DNA of 64,000 bases from Ricordea florida (GCA_949710005.1 OX453286.1:12932242-12996241); one strand, 5' to 3'; counted from the stretch's first letter, positions 13,074 through 21,187 are shown. Notes: generated by a model from the sequence alone, not told the origin. Translations and numbers: made by a program.

Positions 13074-14035
13074 GTGAAGAAAGAAGCACAACATGGCCTA
13101 GCCAATACCTTCTCGATATCCTACTCATTTTGTGAAAAAATCAATGAAATTAAAACGTCTAGGGAACACAGAAGTGGCAAGAGTGGACCAGTAACTTTTG
13201 ATGTTAACACCAGGGTAGCTTTGGGTTGTCTTCACGCTGGAAAAGGGCAAACTCACATCAACAATGTCCTGTCAACTATTAACATTTCAACTACAAATTC
13301 TTCAACATTTAAACGGAGGGAAAGAGAAGTTAGGAAAGCCCTTGAAGATGTGGCCAAAACAAGCTGTCTAGATTCCTTAAACAAAGAAAAGGTTCAAATC
13401 CTCAAAGATGGTTTCCAGCTGTGGTGTATGACGTCATACCTCGTGCTCTGGCATGATGCTTTGCGGATCGAGGACAAAGTTCACTTTTGTTCTGTAGTTG
13501 TTTATAAATAAAAGATTGGCTAAGTTCTCTGTTTACTCTGGAGATTCTCTTAACGAAACGACTCAATACGTAACACCAGCCAGATGCAGACAGTTTGGTA
13601 TCAGTTCATTGCTCATTTGACATGGGCTGGCAGAAGCGAGGCACAGGACATAATTCCCATACTGGCCATGCAGCAGTAATGAGCCTAACAACAGGCAAAG
13701 TATTGGATTATACCACACGAACCAAGGCTTGCAGATTTTGTGATCATGCCAATGGTGCCAACAAAAAGGTTAAAGCTCATGATTGCCACAAAAACCACAA
13801 TGCCTCCTCAAAGGCAATGGAGCCAGATTCAGCGGTGGAGATGTTTAACAATGCCCCGAAACAAGCTGTCAAGTTTTCATTTTATACACGAGATGACGAC
13901 TCCACAACTGAGGCCCACATTCGACAGAAAGTCTCCTATGGGGTTGAAAAGTTTAGCGATATAATGCATATGAAAAGTTCCTTAACAACACGGTTATATA
14001 ATTTAAGCCGGAATTCAAAATTTGCAGACAGCTTC
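13074..14035 (+). pseudogene. Mutator-like transposase-domain protein fragment, disrupted by element A
   Basis: Two open stretches, 13074-13425 and about 13584-14035, resemble the Mutator-like transposase domain family common in cnidarian genomes. The first has VNTRVALGCLHAG and GQTHINN; the second has SFDMGWQKRG, GKVLDY and a CRFCDHA zinc-type motif. They lie in different frames, separated by about 160 bp bounded by plausible GT (after 13425) and AG (before 13584) splice sites, so an intron or a frameshift is possible. Element A is inserted after codon TTC at 14035. Without it the frame would continue for only two codons beyond the insertion and then stop. The 161-codon open frame visible today ends inside the TIR (to 14080). 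Family assignment is from recognition of the motifs. Confidence 0.65.
14031..14035. repeat. Target site duplication of element A, left (GCTTC)
   Basis: GCTTC directly precedes the 5'-AGAGAG terminus and recurs at 29190-29194 directly after the CTCTCT terminus. It is 5 bp; the next base on either side does not match. Confidence 0.9.
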
Positions 14036-14370
14036 AGAGAGGGAGATAACTACGGCTCTGGGACACAGGAGTTTGTCTAGGTAATTTTCTGATTAAGTTT
14101 CTGGTTAAATTTTAAACTAGTCTTAAAATTTAACCAGGAGTTTGTCTAGGTAATTTTCTGATTAAGTTTCTGATTAAGTTTTAAACTAGTCTTAAAATTG
14201 AACCAGATTTATACAGCAATATTTATAGGATAAACTGGCGAAGGAGAATTTTGTCATGACTATACGAAGCCTTATTAAAAGAGCTTAATTTGTTGATATT
14301 AAAAAATAAAAAAATGATTTAAAAAGAAGAATTAAAGTTAAAAATAACAAATGGATCAATTAAATAAATT
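14036..14370 (+). repeat. Element A terminal inverted repeat, left
   Basis: Identical over 335 bp to the reverse complement of 28855-29189. It begins AGAGAGGGAG and runs through the start codon and first 20 bases of the coding sequence at 14351. It contains a tandem duplication with a 69-bp period (units from 14066 and 14135) holding a CAGGAGTTTGTCTAGG core and an AAACTAGT motif. Confidence 0.95.
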
Positions 14371-14824
14371 ATATAATTGTGAACTTAAAATAATTGCAAA
14401 AGAGTTAAAAATAAAAGGAAGATCAAAAATGAGTAAAAAAGATTTTATTAATGAATTTAATAAATATAAAGAGGAGGAAATTCTTAATTTAATTGAAAAA
14501 GTTACTAATAATAGCATTTATATTTGTATTCATGGAAAAATTAAGTATGTTTGTAAAGAATGTGACGGATCATTAATATGCAAACACAATAAATATAAGT
14601 ATGTTTGTAAAGAATGTGACGGATCACAAATATGCAAACACAATAACTATAAGTATCGTTGTAAAGAATGTGGCGGGGCTCAAATATGTGAACACGGTAA
14701 ACAAAAACAACAATGTAAGGAATGTGGAGGATCACAAATATGTGAGCATGGAAAACAAAAAAACTCTTGTAAGGAATGTAGAATAAAATTAAAAAATGAA
14801 TTATTATTTAAAGATATAAAATAA
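14351..14824 (+). CDS. Zinc-repeat protein starting in the TIR (157 aa)
   Basis: Residues 1-60 resemble a SAP-like helix-loop-helix (KELKIKGRSKMSKKDFI) and may bind DNA. Residues about 58-150 are tandem cysteine/histidine repeats, C-x2-C-x5-C-x2-H, with cores such as CKECGGSQICEHGKQK; about four full units are visible. These look like small zinc-binding modules of a type I associate with protist and large-virus proteins. The start codon and the first seven residues (MDQLNKL) are encoded by the TIR and therefore match the start of the proline-rich protein at the other end. The element B homologue (57897-58616) has a different head and the same repeats. No TTTAAAGA motif precedes it, so it may be expressed at a different time from the capsid genes. 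A regulatory or nucleic-acid-binding role is inferred. Confidence 0.8.
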   Translation: MDQLNKLYNCELKIIAKELKIKGRSKMSKKDFINEFNKYKEEEILNLIEKVTNNSIYICIHGKIKYVCKECDGSLICKHNKYKYVCKECDGSQICKHNNYKYRCKECGGAQICEHGKQKQQCKECGGSQICEHGKQKNSCKECRIKLKNELLFKDIK

Positions 14825-14892
14825 AATAAGTTCAAAAAGAAATAAAAGATGCAGTATATTGATTTGAAGAGTTAATATATTAGAAATAATTA

Positions 14893-14924
14893 TGTTATGT
14901 AACCATTATTTAGGTTATATAACA
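14893..14924. terminator. Hairpin between convergent genes of element A
   Basis: TGTTATGTAACC and GGTTATATAACA form a 12-bp stem with one G-U pair and an 8-nt loop, between the zinc gene (plus) and the 211-aa gene (minus). Two hairpins with the same sequence theme lie in the same place in element B. A bidirectional 3'-end or termination signal is inferred. Confidence 0.6.
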
Positions 14925-14940
14925 AAAGACTCGAAGAAAT

Positions 14941-15576
14941 TTACCTAAATCTTAAACTTAAAGTTATAGGCGACCCCTTCAGATCAAGTTTTTCCCATTG
15001 ATTGTCTAATATGCTTAAATCAAAGTGGTTTATTAAAGTATCATATTTTCGAACTGGAATTGTTGGATAATCCTTTGAGGGTATGTTTGCAAGTAGTTGT
15101 GATGGTGAGAGTTTCACAAGTTCTCCATTTTTATTTTTGTTCATATATGAATACTTATTATCCACTATACTACAAATAAGTCTAAGCGGCTCCTTAATCT
15201 GAATATTTATGGGGTATAATTTACCCGGATTTATGACTTCAGGAACTCCTAAACCAAACCCCAACCCTCTAGTAAGTTTAATTTTGAAGTTCTTATTTGA
15301 ATATAGATAGTCAACAGTATCAGTCTCAATTATTGTTATCTTTTCCCCATCAGGATCATTAAGAAAAATTGATTGAATATTACGAAGAGAATATGTGCCG
15401 GGTTGAATTGTTATGAATCCTTGATTCTTATCATTGAATATTATCTGTCTATCCTTGAAATTAATCAATCTTTTTGTTTGTATATTACAATCCAGGAGTT
15501 GTATCTTCAGAAGATTTTTCAGAGGAGGATCTAAATAAATCCTAGTTTCTGCCTCATACATTGTTATGCTTAACAT
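14941..15576 (-). CDS. Minor structural protein candidate (211 aa)
   Basis: Beta-rich protein without membrane segments, starting MLSITMYEAETRIYLDPP and ending in a conserved block around INHFDLSILDN. The element B homologue (57003-57638) is collinear with few differences, and a shortened paralogue exists in B at 53955-54356. The start is fixed by a TTTAAAGA motif 24 nt upstream. Its place beside the capsid genes, its promoter type and its predicted beta content make a penton, minor capsid or fibre-like role possible. No family was recognised with certainty. Confidence 0.8.
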   Translation of the reverse strand: MLSITMYEAETRIYLDPPLKNLLKIQLLDCNIQTKRLINFKDRQIIFNDKNQGFITIQPGTYSLRNIQSIFLNDPDGEKITIIETDTVDYLYSNKNFKIKLTRGLGFGLGVPEVINPGKLYPINIQIKEPLRLICSIVDNKYSYMNKNKNGELVKLSPSQLLANIPSKDYPTIPVRKYDTLINHFDLSILDNQWEKLDLKGSPITLSLRFR

Positions 15577-15842
15577 TTTTGTTTGATTACATAATATTCA
15601 TCTTTAAATTTATATACTCCAAGCCTATTTAGCAGGTACTTGGCTTTTATAACCCCATGACGTCAACATTCCACACTTCCCTAGTAATTTCGAGCGCTAG
15701 AGGAAAAAACTAAATCTACTTTCAGGTTCTCCGGTTGTTAGGGAGCTCTGGTATGCAATCTATTGTTCTCCACGTGAACAGCGATTGTATGTAAATTAGT
15801 GACCGCGTGAAATAGCCAGCCGCGTCATATGTGCTCTCGTGA
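15577..15842. promoter_or_regulatory. Long conserved spacer with E-box and CRE-type sites, element A
   Basis: The longest non-coding gap inside the element. It holds a perfect CRE palindrome TGACGTCA at 15658-15665 and an E-box CACGTG at 15771-15776. A stretch of about 60 bp (GAACAATAGATTGCATA and flanking bases on the minus strand) is conserved in the matching spacer of element B. It also contains the TTTAAAGA motif of the 211-aa gene at 15601. It may be a host-factor-responsive control region; this is inference. Confidence 0.5.
15601..15608 (-). promoter_or_regulatory. TTTAAAGA octamer before the 211-aa gene
   Basis: TTTAAAGA on the minus strand, 24 nt before the ATG at 15576. Conserved at the same spacing in element B (56970). 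Confidence 0.65.
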
Positions 15843-17417
15843 TTACCGAAATAGAAACCACGCTAATCCACCCGCTACAACTGTCAATGCTAATATATTC
15901 TTTTCATGTTGCGTTGAGTCAATATTATTTTCGACGGAGCTGGTGCCGACGATTTCCTGTTTCGTAGAGTCTGGTTTTGGTTCCTTCGGGTTTTTCTTCG
16001 TTTCAGTTTTATCTTCCAGGTGAATATGAGGTAACTTTAACTTTGAAGATCCCAAGTTATGACTTATTCCAACTTGTTTTGCTTCAGTGTTTAGGGAATT
16101 ATTCGTACCAAAATTCATATCATTACTCGCTTTCATAAGTTTATTGTTAAAACCCGTCACGCTTTCAGTGTTTATTATCATATTACTTGGCATCAGCCAC
16201 AAGCCAGGAGCAATAGCTAAATCAAGACGTAATTTCGCTTCTTGTACAGCTAATTGATACCTTTGGATAGAACTAGAAATGTCATTCTCGATCACACTAC
16301 TTTCAAATAAAGCTAAGAATTCTTGTTGTGTTTCGATTGCACCGCCACCATTACCGTAAATTGAATTTCTTGTGTTAACTTGTGCGCCCAATATGCAGTA
16401 AACAAAAGCTTCAGCGGATCGATTCAATCTACCAAGTCCGGCTTTAGTGAGCCCATGCCCACTTGTTGGGATAAACCAAGAATATTTGTAATCGGCAAAG
16501 TCATCGTTACGGATAAATGAAATTAAATTACCTTTTTCTTTCTTACCGCCTTCATCAGTGAATTTATTACCTTCACCGGGCCATTTATTCGCTTCAACAT
16601 CATACTTCCTTATAATATGTAAATTTTGATATCCACCACCTTTTCCGCGATATCCTGCACCATAATCAAGGAATATATCTCCCAATCCGCCGTTTCTGCC
16701 CCCTTTCCACCTAAAATCGGAATTATTGGCAATTCCAAATTCTGCACACAATCGTTGATATGCAACTTTGCTATAAGGATTATTATTTATTACAAAAGGT
16801 TGCTCATCGGGTAAGGGAAGACTCAATTCATACAATATACATCTTATTGTGAAATATATATGAAACTTTATGAAGCTACTCACTACTTTAGGATAATTTA
16901 GACTTTCAAAAGGGCTTACACCGCAACCAGATGTTGCACACCAAACTGCAAAGTTAAGTTGTTGAGGCCAATAATTCATATCGGGGGAGTTCAACCATTT
17001 TCTACTCTGTTTTCCAGATTTGAATGTTACAACTTGAGATGTAAATATGTTTCTCATCTTTGCTGTGAATTTCTTCGTATTTGAAACGTATATATCCAGA
17101 TAGGTTAGCATTTTTGTTATATCAGTTGAAAAGTCATCAAATTTAATAGCAGGTATTGGATAAGATTGGTTGGTTATGGATAAACTTTTTGGAAAAGAAC
17201 TAACTTCAATTGATGCCAAGCCTAAATGTTCCCATAAAAGTTTTTTCAAATTAAAAGGAAGATTATCAGTCCATGTTTTTCCAGTAGTATCATCATTAGA
17301 CATGATAGTAATCCCATTATATTTCCATTTAATATATCCTCCATATGAATCATTAACAAATGTAAATTTATCAAGGTTTGCCTTTGGGTACTTTTTAATG
17401 AAATAATTGAGTAACAT
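15843..17417 (-). CDS. Large structural protein with C-terminal membrane anchor (524 aa)
   Basis: No known family recognised. The middle contains a highly conserved region with MNYWPQQLNFAVWCATSGCG, a glycine-rich stretch (RWKGGRNGGLGDIF, GYRGKGGGYQN) and SGHGLTKAGLGRLNRSAEAF. The C-terminus ends in a single hydrophobic helix followed by FR, typical of a tail-anchored protein. The linker before it is charged and variable between A and B. The element B homologue is 518 aa and collinear. The ATG is supported by a TTTAAAGA motif 29 nt upstream. Position among capsid-side genes and conservation suggest a virion membrane or vertex component; inference only. Confidence 0.85.
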   Translation of the reverse strand: MLLNYFIKKYPKANLDKFTFVNDSYGGYIKWKYNGITIMSNDDTTGKTWTDNLPFNLKKLLWEHLGLASIEVSSFPKSLSITNQSYPIPAIKFDDFSTDITKMLTYLDIYVSNTKKFTAKMRNIFTSQVVTFKSGKQSRKWLNSPDMNYWPQQLNFAVWCATSGCGVSPFESLNYPKVVSSFIKFHIYFTIRCILYELSLPLPDEQPFVINNNPYSKVAYQRLCAEFGIANNSDFRWKGGRNGGLGDIFLDYGAGYRGKGGGYQNLHIIRKYDVEANKWPGEGNKFTDEGGKKEKGNLISFIRNDDFADYKYSWFIPTSGHGLTKAGLGRLNRSAEAFVYCILGAQVNTRNSIYGNGGGAIETQQEFLALFESSVIENDISSSIQRYQLAVQEAKLRLDLAIAPGLWLMPSNMIINTESVTGFNNKLMKASNDMNFGTNNSLNTEAKQVGISHNLGSSKLKLPHIHLEDKTETKKNPKEPKPDSTKQEIVGTSSVENNIDSTQHEKNILALTVVAGGLAWFLFR

Positions 17418-17446
17418 TTTATTACTTTTTAGAATAAGATGTAAAG

Positions 17447-17454
17447 TCTTTAAA
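17447..17454 (-). promoter_or_regulatory. TTTAAAGA octamer before the 524-aa gene
   Basis: TTTAAAGA on the minus strand, 29 nt before the ATG at 17417. In B the matching site is TCTAAAGA at 55086 with 28 nt spacing, and the stretch between octamer and ATG is also similar (CATCTTATTCTAAAAAG). Confidence 0.65.
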
Positions 17455-17523
17455 ACATTTCTCTGTTATTTCCAATACCCGCATAACAATTACATCCTAC
17501 ATCTGTTCTCTCATATGAAATTT

Positions 17524-18138
17524 TTAATGTGTGGGACCGGTTCTTCCCCTCCCTTCGGTCAGTTCTTTTAATATTTCCTCTCGAACTTCTCTCCTTATCT
17601 GATTCATATCTAAGTTTTTTTCTGTATCGTTCCTGTTTTTTTGACGTATTTCTAGTTTTAGTTTTTCAAACTTATCCACCTCTGATAAAATTAGAGAAAA
17701 TTCTTGGTCAGAGATTGTGTTATCTTTCAGAGCCTTTGAAACCAAGTCGTGAATGGTGTTTACTTTTGCTTTTGCTATAGAAACTGTCTGTTCATGTTTA
17801 CTAACTTTATGGGAAAGTCGTTTAGAAGCCGCGCCAAATCCAACCGATATTCCCCCACAAAATCCACCAACAACACCTAATGGGATACCAACAACAGCAC
17901 CAAAACCAGTAAGAGATGTACTCAATCCACTTGCAGATAGGATAACTGAAATCACTCCACTAAAAACACTTATTTTTGTAAATATACCTCTCGCTCGATT
18001 ATACTTTTTCCTAACATCCTCGTAATGTTTAATTTCCTTTTGAAGATTATTTAGTACTTCGCATGACTTTTGTATTCTGAAATTATTTGGATCGCCATTA
18101 ATAGGTAATTGTGGATAAATTCTATTGTATTCTTCCAT
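17524..18138 (-). CDS. Glycine-rich membrane protein (204 aa)
   Basis: Residues 1-50 are polar. About 52-105 form one or two hydrophobic, glycine-zipper-like segments (VVGIPLGVVGGFCGG). The C-terminal 95 residues are charged and likely helical. This pattern suggests a membrane-inserting virion protein; no family recognised. The element B homologue has a 4-bp deletion near its start and is frameshifted, so this copy shows the intact form. A TCTAAAGA motif 26 nt upstream supports the ATG at 18138. Confidence 0.8.
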   Translation of the reverse strand: MEEYNRIYPQLPINGDPNNFRIQKSCEVLNNLQKEIKHYEDVRKKYNRARGIFTKISVFSGVISVILSASGLSTSLTGFGAVVGIPLGVVGGFCGGISVGFGAASKRLSHKVSKHEQTVSIAKAKVNTIHDLVSKALKDNTISDQEFSLILSEVDKFEKLKLEIRQKNRNDTEKNLDMNQIRREVREEILKELTEGRGRTGPTH

Positions 18139-18164
18139 ATTGTATTTTACTGAACGATATGATA

Positions 18165-18172
18165 TCTTTAGA
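18165..18172 (-). promoter_or_regulatory. TCTAAAGA octamer before the 204-aa gene
   Basis: TCTAAAGA on the minus strand, 26 nt before the ATG at 18138. Confidence 0.65.
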
Positions 18173-18180
18173 CCTTTTTG

Positions 18181-19404
18181 TTATCGACTCTTCTTTACCC
18201 TTTCAACAAAATATATAACCACAGCCATTATCAAAAGCCAAGCATTCTTACCCAAAAAGCTAATGACCTCACCCGCTGTTTTGAACAGAAAGCTTACAAT
18301 CGCTCCAACCATTCCAGGCAATATTTCACCTAGTTTCTTACCAATAGCTTTAAACCCATTACCAACACCTTTTCCTAATGTTGTTAGACCTTTTGAAAGA
18401 TTAGAAACTATAACACCAATAACAACACCAACAGCACTCACAACTGCAAATACTGTAAAACCATACTTTTTGAATATATACTTTAACCTCTCTCTTAATG
18501 GAAGATTTTTAATTATTTCTTCTTTTCGGCTCTCAATATCTGATATTTGTTCATCACTTGAGATTATATTATTTCTAATTTGTTCTCTTAATTTATCATT
18601 CTCTGATTGTAATCGCTCTTTACTTTGTTCTAACTTTGATAAATTTAATTTACCCTTCTTATATTTATCTATTTCTTCTTTGTATAATTTTACTTCATCC
18701 AAAAGCTTCTCACCTTGTATTTTTAATTCTATATTCTGTTTAATAGTTTCATCAAAAAGACTTTTATTTTCAGCTTTTTCTACCTGTTGTCTCTCAATTA
18801 ATTGGCGTAGTTCTTTTTCTCTTTCTTCATATAGGCCAATCTCCTCAGTGCGCGTTGCTAAAAGCGATTCTATTCCTTGTACTGCATTAAGTAAATCCTT
18901 ATGTTGTTCATTAGCTTCATTCAATTGTGATACGGCATCATTATATATACCCAAAATGCTTTCATAATCAGCACCTAGAGCTTTTCTCATTGTTTTTGGT
19001 AAATCTTCAAGTTTAATCACGCCATCTTTATCAACTATTGTATGCCACACATTATCTCCCCTACTACTTAATTTTCCTATTACACTTCCATCTTCTCCAA
19101 ATGTTACATTAAATATCCTATCATTAGGATTGTAATTTGGAAAATAAAGTTTGAGTTTTTCACCCGCTTCTATCCTTCTATCATATTCCTCATCTCTTTC
19201 TATAATATCTGTTGGTTTTTTCTCTTCAGCTTTTATTTCCCATTGAAGTCGTTTTCTTTCTGCCATATATTCTGAATAACCAAGATAGCCCTGATCAATA
19301 GATGTAGATGTATTTGGGCTTAGGTAAATTGTACCATCCCCATCTCCATCTCCATTATCATCTGATACTTTTGGTATATCTTCTAATGGTATATCTTCTT
19401 CCAT
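18181..19404 (-). CDS. Coiled-coil protein with C-terminal membrane module (407 aa)
   Basis: The N-terminal ~130 residues are acidic and poorly conserved. About 150-285 is a long charged coiled coil rich in E, K, Q and L. About 295-405 is a membrane module that begins LPLRERLKYIFKKYGFTV, has one hydrophobic helix, a glycine/lysine amphipathic middle (GKGVGNGFKAIGKKLGEI) and ends in a second helix with a basic tail. The module is nearly invariant between A and B (401 aa, 52732-53937), whereas the N-terminus has diverged strongly. The shape resembles fusion or scaffold-type virion membrane proteins, but function is unknown. TTTAAAGA lies 24 nt upstream. Confidence 0.85.
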   Translation of the reverse strand: MEEDIPLEDIPKVSDDNGDGDGDGTIYLSPNTSTSIDQGYLGYSEYMAERKRLQWEIKAEEKKPTDIIERDEEYDRRIEAGEKLKLYFPNYNPNDRIFNVTFGEDGSVIGKLSSRGDNVWHTIVDKDGVIKLEDLPKTMRKALGADYESILGIYNDAVSQLNEANEQHKDLLNAVQGIESLLATRTEEIGLYEEREKELRQLIERQQVEKAENKSLFDETIKQNIELKIQGEKLLDEVKLYKEEIDKYKKGKLNLSKLEQSKERLQSENDKLREQIRNNIISSDEQISDIESRKEEIIKNLPLRERLKYIFKKYGFTVFAVVSAVGVVIGVIVSNLSKGLTTLGKGVGNGFKAIGKKLGEILPGMVGAIVSFLFKTAGEVISFLGKNAWLLIMAVVIYFVERVKKSR

Positions 19405-19428
19405 GATTTTTTACTCATCAGTAAGAAA

Positions 19429-19436
19429 TCTTTAAA
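19429..19436 (-). promoter_or_regulatory. TTTAAAGA octamer before the 407-aa gene
   Basis: TTTAAAGA, 24 nt before the ATG at 19404, followed by TTCTTACTGATGAGTAAAAAATC. Nearly the same leader precedes the B homologue and the 72-aa genes. Confidence 0.7.
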
Positions 19437-19459
19437 TATGCTTGAAGTAAGAAAACTAT

Positions 19460-19852
19460 CTATAAAAATTTACTAACTGTGTAGCCCAAAGCTAACATGC
19501 CACCACCAACATATAACATTTCACCCATCTTTTGATTTTCACTTGGCCTATAATAATCAGAAAATTTTGGTTCATGCATTTGACTATATAATTTCAAAGC
19601 TTCATCCGTTTTTGAAAGATTTTTTGATGCTTGATATTTTTCATCTTTTTTCTTCATTTCCCAATAAATTAATTTCTGTCTATTTTCCTGAAATGTTGCA
19701 TAATCTTTTTGATATTTTTCTAATGCCTTATCGTGTCGTATTCGTTCTGCATCTGTTTTATCACCAGAAAGATATTTTGCAAGATATGATCCACCAACAA
19801 AGGCGGTTGCATTCAAAATAGCTCCTCCAAACATCATTGCTATTGTTGCCAT
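19460..19852 (-). CDS. Small two-helix membrane protein (130 aa)
   Basis: Hydrophobic N-terminus (MMFGGAILNATAFVGGSYLA), a charged helical middle rich in K, D, E and Y, and a hydrophobic C-terminus (YVGGGMLALGYTVSKFL). It is likely to span the membrane twice, like minor inner-membrane virion proteins. The element B homologue at 52216-52608 has the same length. An ATTAAAGA variant lies 14 nt before the ATG, closer than in the other genes. Family unknown. Confidence 0.8.
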   Translation of the reverse strand: MATIAMMFGGAILNATAFVGGSYLAKYLSGDKTDAERIRHDKALEKYQKDYATFQENRQKLIYWEMKKKDEKYQASKNLSKTDEALKLYSQMHEPKFSDYYRPSENQKMGEMLYVGGGMLALGYTVSKFL

Positions 19853-19866
19853 GTTTCTTCTATAAA

Positions 19867-19874
19867 TCTTTAAT
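19867..19874 (-). promoter_or_regulatory. ATTAAAGA, variant octamer before the 130-aa gene
   Basis: Variant of the shared octamer, 14 nt before the ATG at 19852. The B counterpart (ATTAAGGA at 52180) has been pushed away from its ATG by a GC-rich insert. Confidence 0.45.
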
Positions 19875-19890
19875 TTAAGGTTCCTCCCCT

Positions 19891-20109
19891 TTAGGTCGGT
19901 AAAATCTTTTGATCCTCTAAATATGTTTTTAGGTACATACTACCTGACAATACAACCACCCATTTAGCATAGTTTGTAATACTTGAGGATGGGTCGTTCA
20001 TAAATGATTCTCTCATAGCCTTTTTAGCCACATATCCAACCAAAGCTGCTAATCCAATAAGGGCTGCTGAATCAGTAACAGTTTTCACAAGTTTGTTTTC
20101 ATTCGACAT
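19891..20109 (-). CDS. Very small membrane protein (72 aa)
   Basis: Two hydrophobic stretches, about residues 12-28 (SAALIGLAALVGYVAKK) and 48-60, joined by a polar loop (MNDPSSSITNYAKW). It is almost identical to the 72-aa product at 51904-52122 in element B, which argues that this short frame is real and under constraint. A TCTAAAGA motif lies 25 nt upstream. Function unknown; a minor virion membrane protein is plausible. Confidence 0.8.
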   Translation of the reverse strand: MSNENKLVKTVTDSAALIGLAALVGYVAKKAMRESFMNDPSSSITNYAKWVVVLSGSMYLKTYLEDQKILPT

Positions 20110-20134
20110 GATTTTTTACTACATCATCAAGAAA

Positions 20135-20142
20135 TCTTTAGA
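20135..20142 (-). promoter_or_regulatory. TCTAAAGA octamer before the 72-aa gene
   Basis: TCTAAAGA, 25 nt before the ATG at 20109, followed by the TTCTTGATGATGTAGTAAAAAATC leader type. Confidence 0.65.
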
Positions 20143-20179
20143 TCCTTTTAAGGTTTTGTAGTAAAAAATAATTTTCTAA

Positions 20180-20614
20180 TTATAACATTCCTATTTTAAG
20201 AGGTTGTGATGTTGGTTGCGGGGTTTGTATTGTAATATTTTCAGGTGAAACATTATTTTCCTTCGGGGTTTTATTATAATATCTCATAAACATGTCAAAT
20301 GCTGTAAACCCTATTCCAACAATAGATAAAACAGTGGTAAAAGATAGCTCAGGAATCCATGCTTTAGATTCACTCTCTTGGTTTGAATTTTCTTCTTGTT
20401 CTTTTTCACGTTTAATTTCCCTAGCTAATGCTTCTCTAGCCTTTTTATTGCGTTCTGCTAGTTTCTTACCAGCCGCAACTTTTTTAGGATCTTTCTCTTT
20501 CTTTTTAGTATCTTTATTTTCAGGTGCTGGATCCATTCCTCCGGGGCCCTTCAGGGCTGTAATTTGCTCAACAACTTCTGTTCCTCCTTCACTTCGTTCA
20601 TTTTGTTCAGACAT
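20180..20614 (-). CDS. Basic, single-pass membrane protein (144 aa)
   Basis: Residues 1-35 are acidic and polar. About 36-75 is strongly basic (KKVAAGKKLAERNKKA). About 90-115 is one hydrophobic helix (SFTTVLSIVGIGFTAFDMFM), followed by a short proline-rich tail. The element B homologue (51356-51862) has the same layout with an extra charged insert. The frame is open upstream of the ATG at 20614, but that codon fits the octamer spacing (27 nt), so I place the start there. The basic domain may contact DNA or acidic partners; inference. Confidence 0.75.
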   Translation of the reverse strand: MSEQNERSEGGTEVVEQITALKGPGGMDPAPENKDTKKKEKDPKKVAAGKKLAERNKKAREALAREIKREKEQEENSNQESESKAWIPELSFTTVLSIVGIGFTAFDMFMRYYNKTPKENNVSPENITIQTPQPTSQPLKIGML

Positions 20615-20641
20615 CGTTATTTTATTTAACAAAGCAAATAA

Positions 20642-20649
20642 TCTTTAGA
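20642..20649 (-). promoter_or_regulatory. TCTAAAGA octamer within a hairpin, before the 144-aa gene
   Basis: TCTAAAGA, 27 nt before the ATG at 20614. It overlaps a GACCCTTTAGGGTC hairpin at 20648-20661. A similar CCCTAAAGGGTCTAAAGA arrangement precedes the 401-aa gene in element B. Confidence 0.65.
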
Positions 20650-20671
20650 CCCTTTAGGGTCGCGAAGCAAA

Positions 20672-21187
20672 TCAGATGTTCTCGGTAGTATGCTCAGTTT
20701 TGTTAGTATCATCTATATTTTTACTTGTAACTTGTTGTATTTTGCCTATTTTAATGTGCTTAGCAACCTGGAATAGCCCGCTAGCAAGTGCTGCCAATCT
20801 TCCTGCCTTCAATGCTAATAGACCTACAATGTTTGTAAGTTCACGATTAACCAAATCATCATTCTTCAAATCTTTACAAAGAGCTTCTATATCATCCACG
20901 GGAACCATGTAAGAAATGACTTGAGAAACTAATTGAAGAGATGAATCTACCAATCCACCGTTAATTTTCTTACCCAATACTGCTTGATAACGATTAAAAT
21001 ATTTTTCAATGTCTTTTGCTGATAATTTTTTTATATCACCAAGACTCATATCAACTCCCAAATATTCCTTTGTAGTTCCAAGAGCTGCGAGGATGGCTAG
21101 TGATTCTTGTTTTATTTCAACTTCATTATTATAATTATCTTTTACCTCAGTATTTTCTTCTTCAATATAATCTTCAACTTCTGCCAT
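20672..21187 (-). CDS. Conserved soluble protein of unknown function (171 aa)
   Basis: Acidic N-terminal ~30 residues, then a conserved, mostly helical body with SLAILAALGTTKEYLG, KKINGGLVDSSLQL and LVNRELTNIVGLLALKAGRL. No membrane helix is certain, although about 118-145 is hydrophobic. The element B homologue (50769-51314) is collinear. It lies immediately downstream of the packaging ATPase in both elements. A CTTAAAGA variant lies 27 nt upstream. No family recognised. Confidence 0.8.
   Translation of the reverse strand: MAEVEDYIEEENTEVKDNYNNEVEIKQESLAILAALGTTKEYLGVDMSLGDIKKLSAKDIEKYFNRYQAVLGKKINGGLVDSSLQLVSQVISYMVPVDDIEALCKDLKNDDLVNRELTNIVGLLALKAGRLAALASGLFQVAKHIKIGKIQQVTSKNIDDTNKTEHTTENI

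Noticed and set aside
18125-18967. 280-codon frame on the plus strand
   Set aside because: Antisense shadow of the 407-aa coiled-coil gene; the real gene has a conserved homologue in element B and a promoter motif.
20615-20632. Upstream TTG start for the basic membrane protein of element A
   Set aside because: The ATG at 20614 fits the octamer spacing and the element B homologue.
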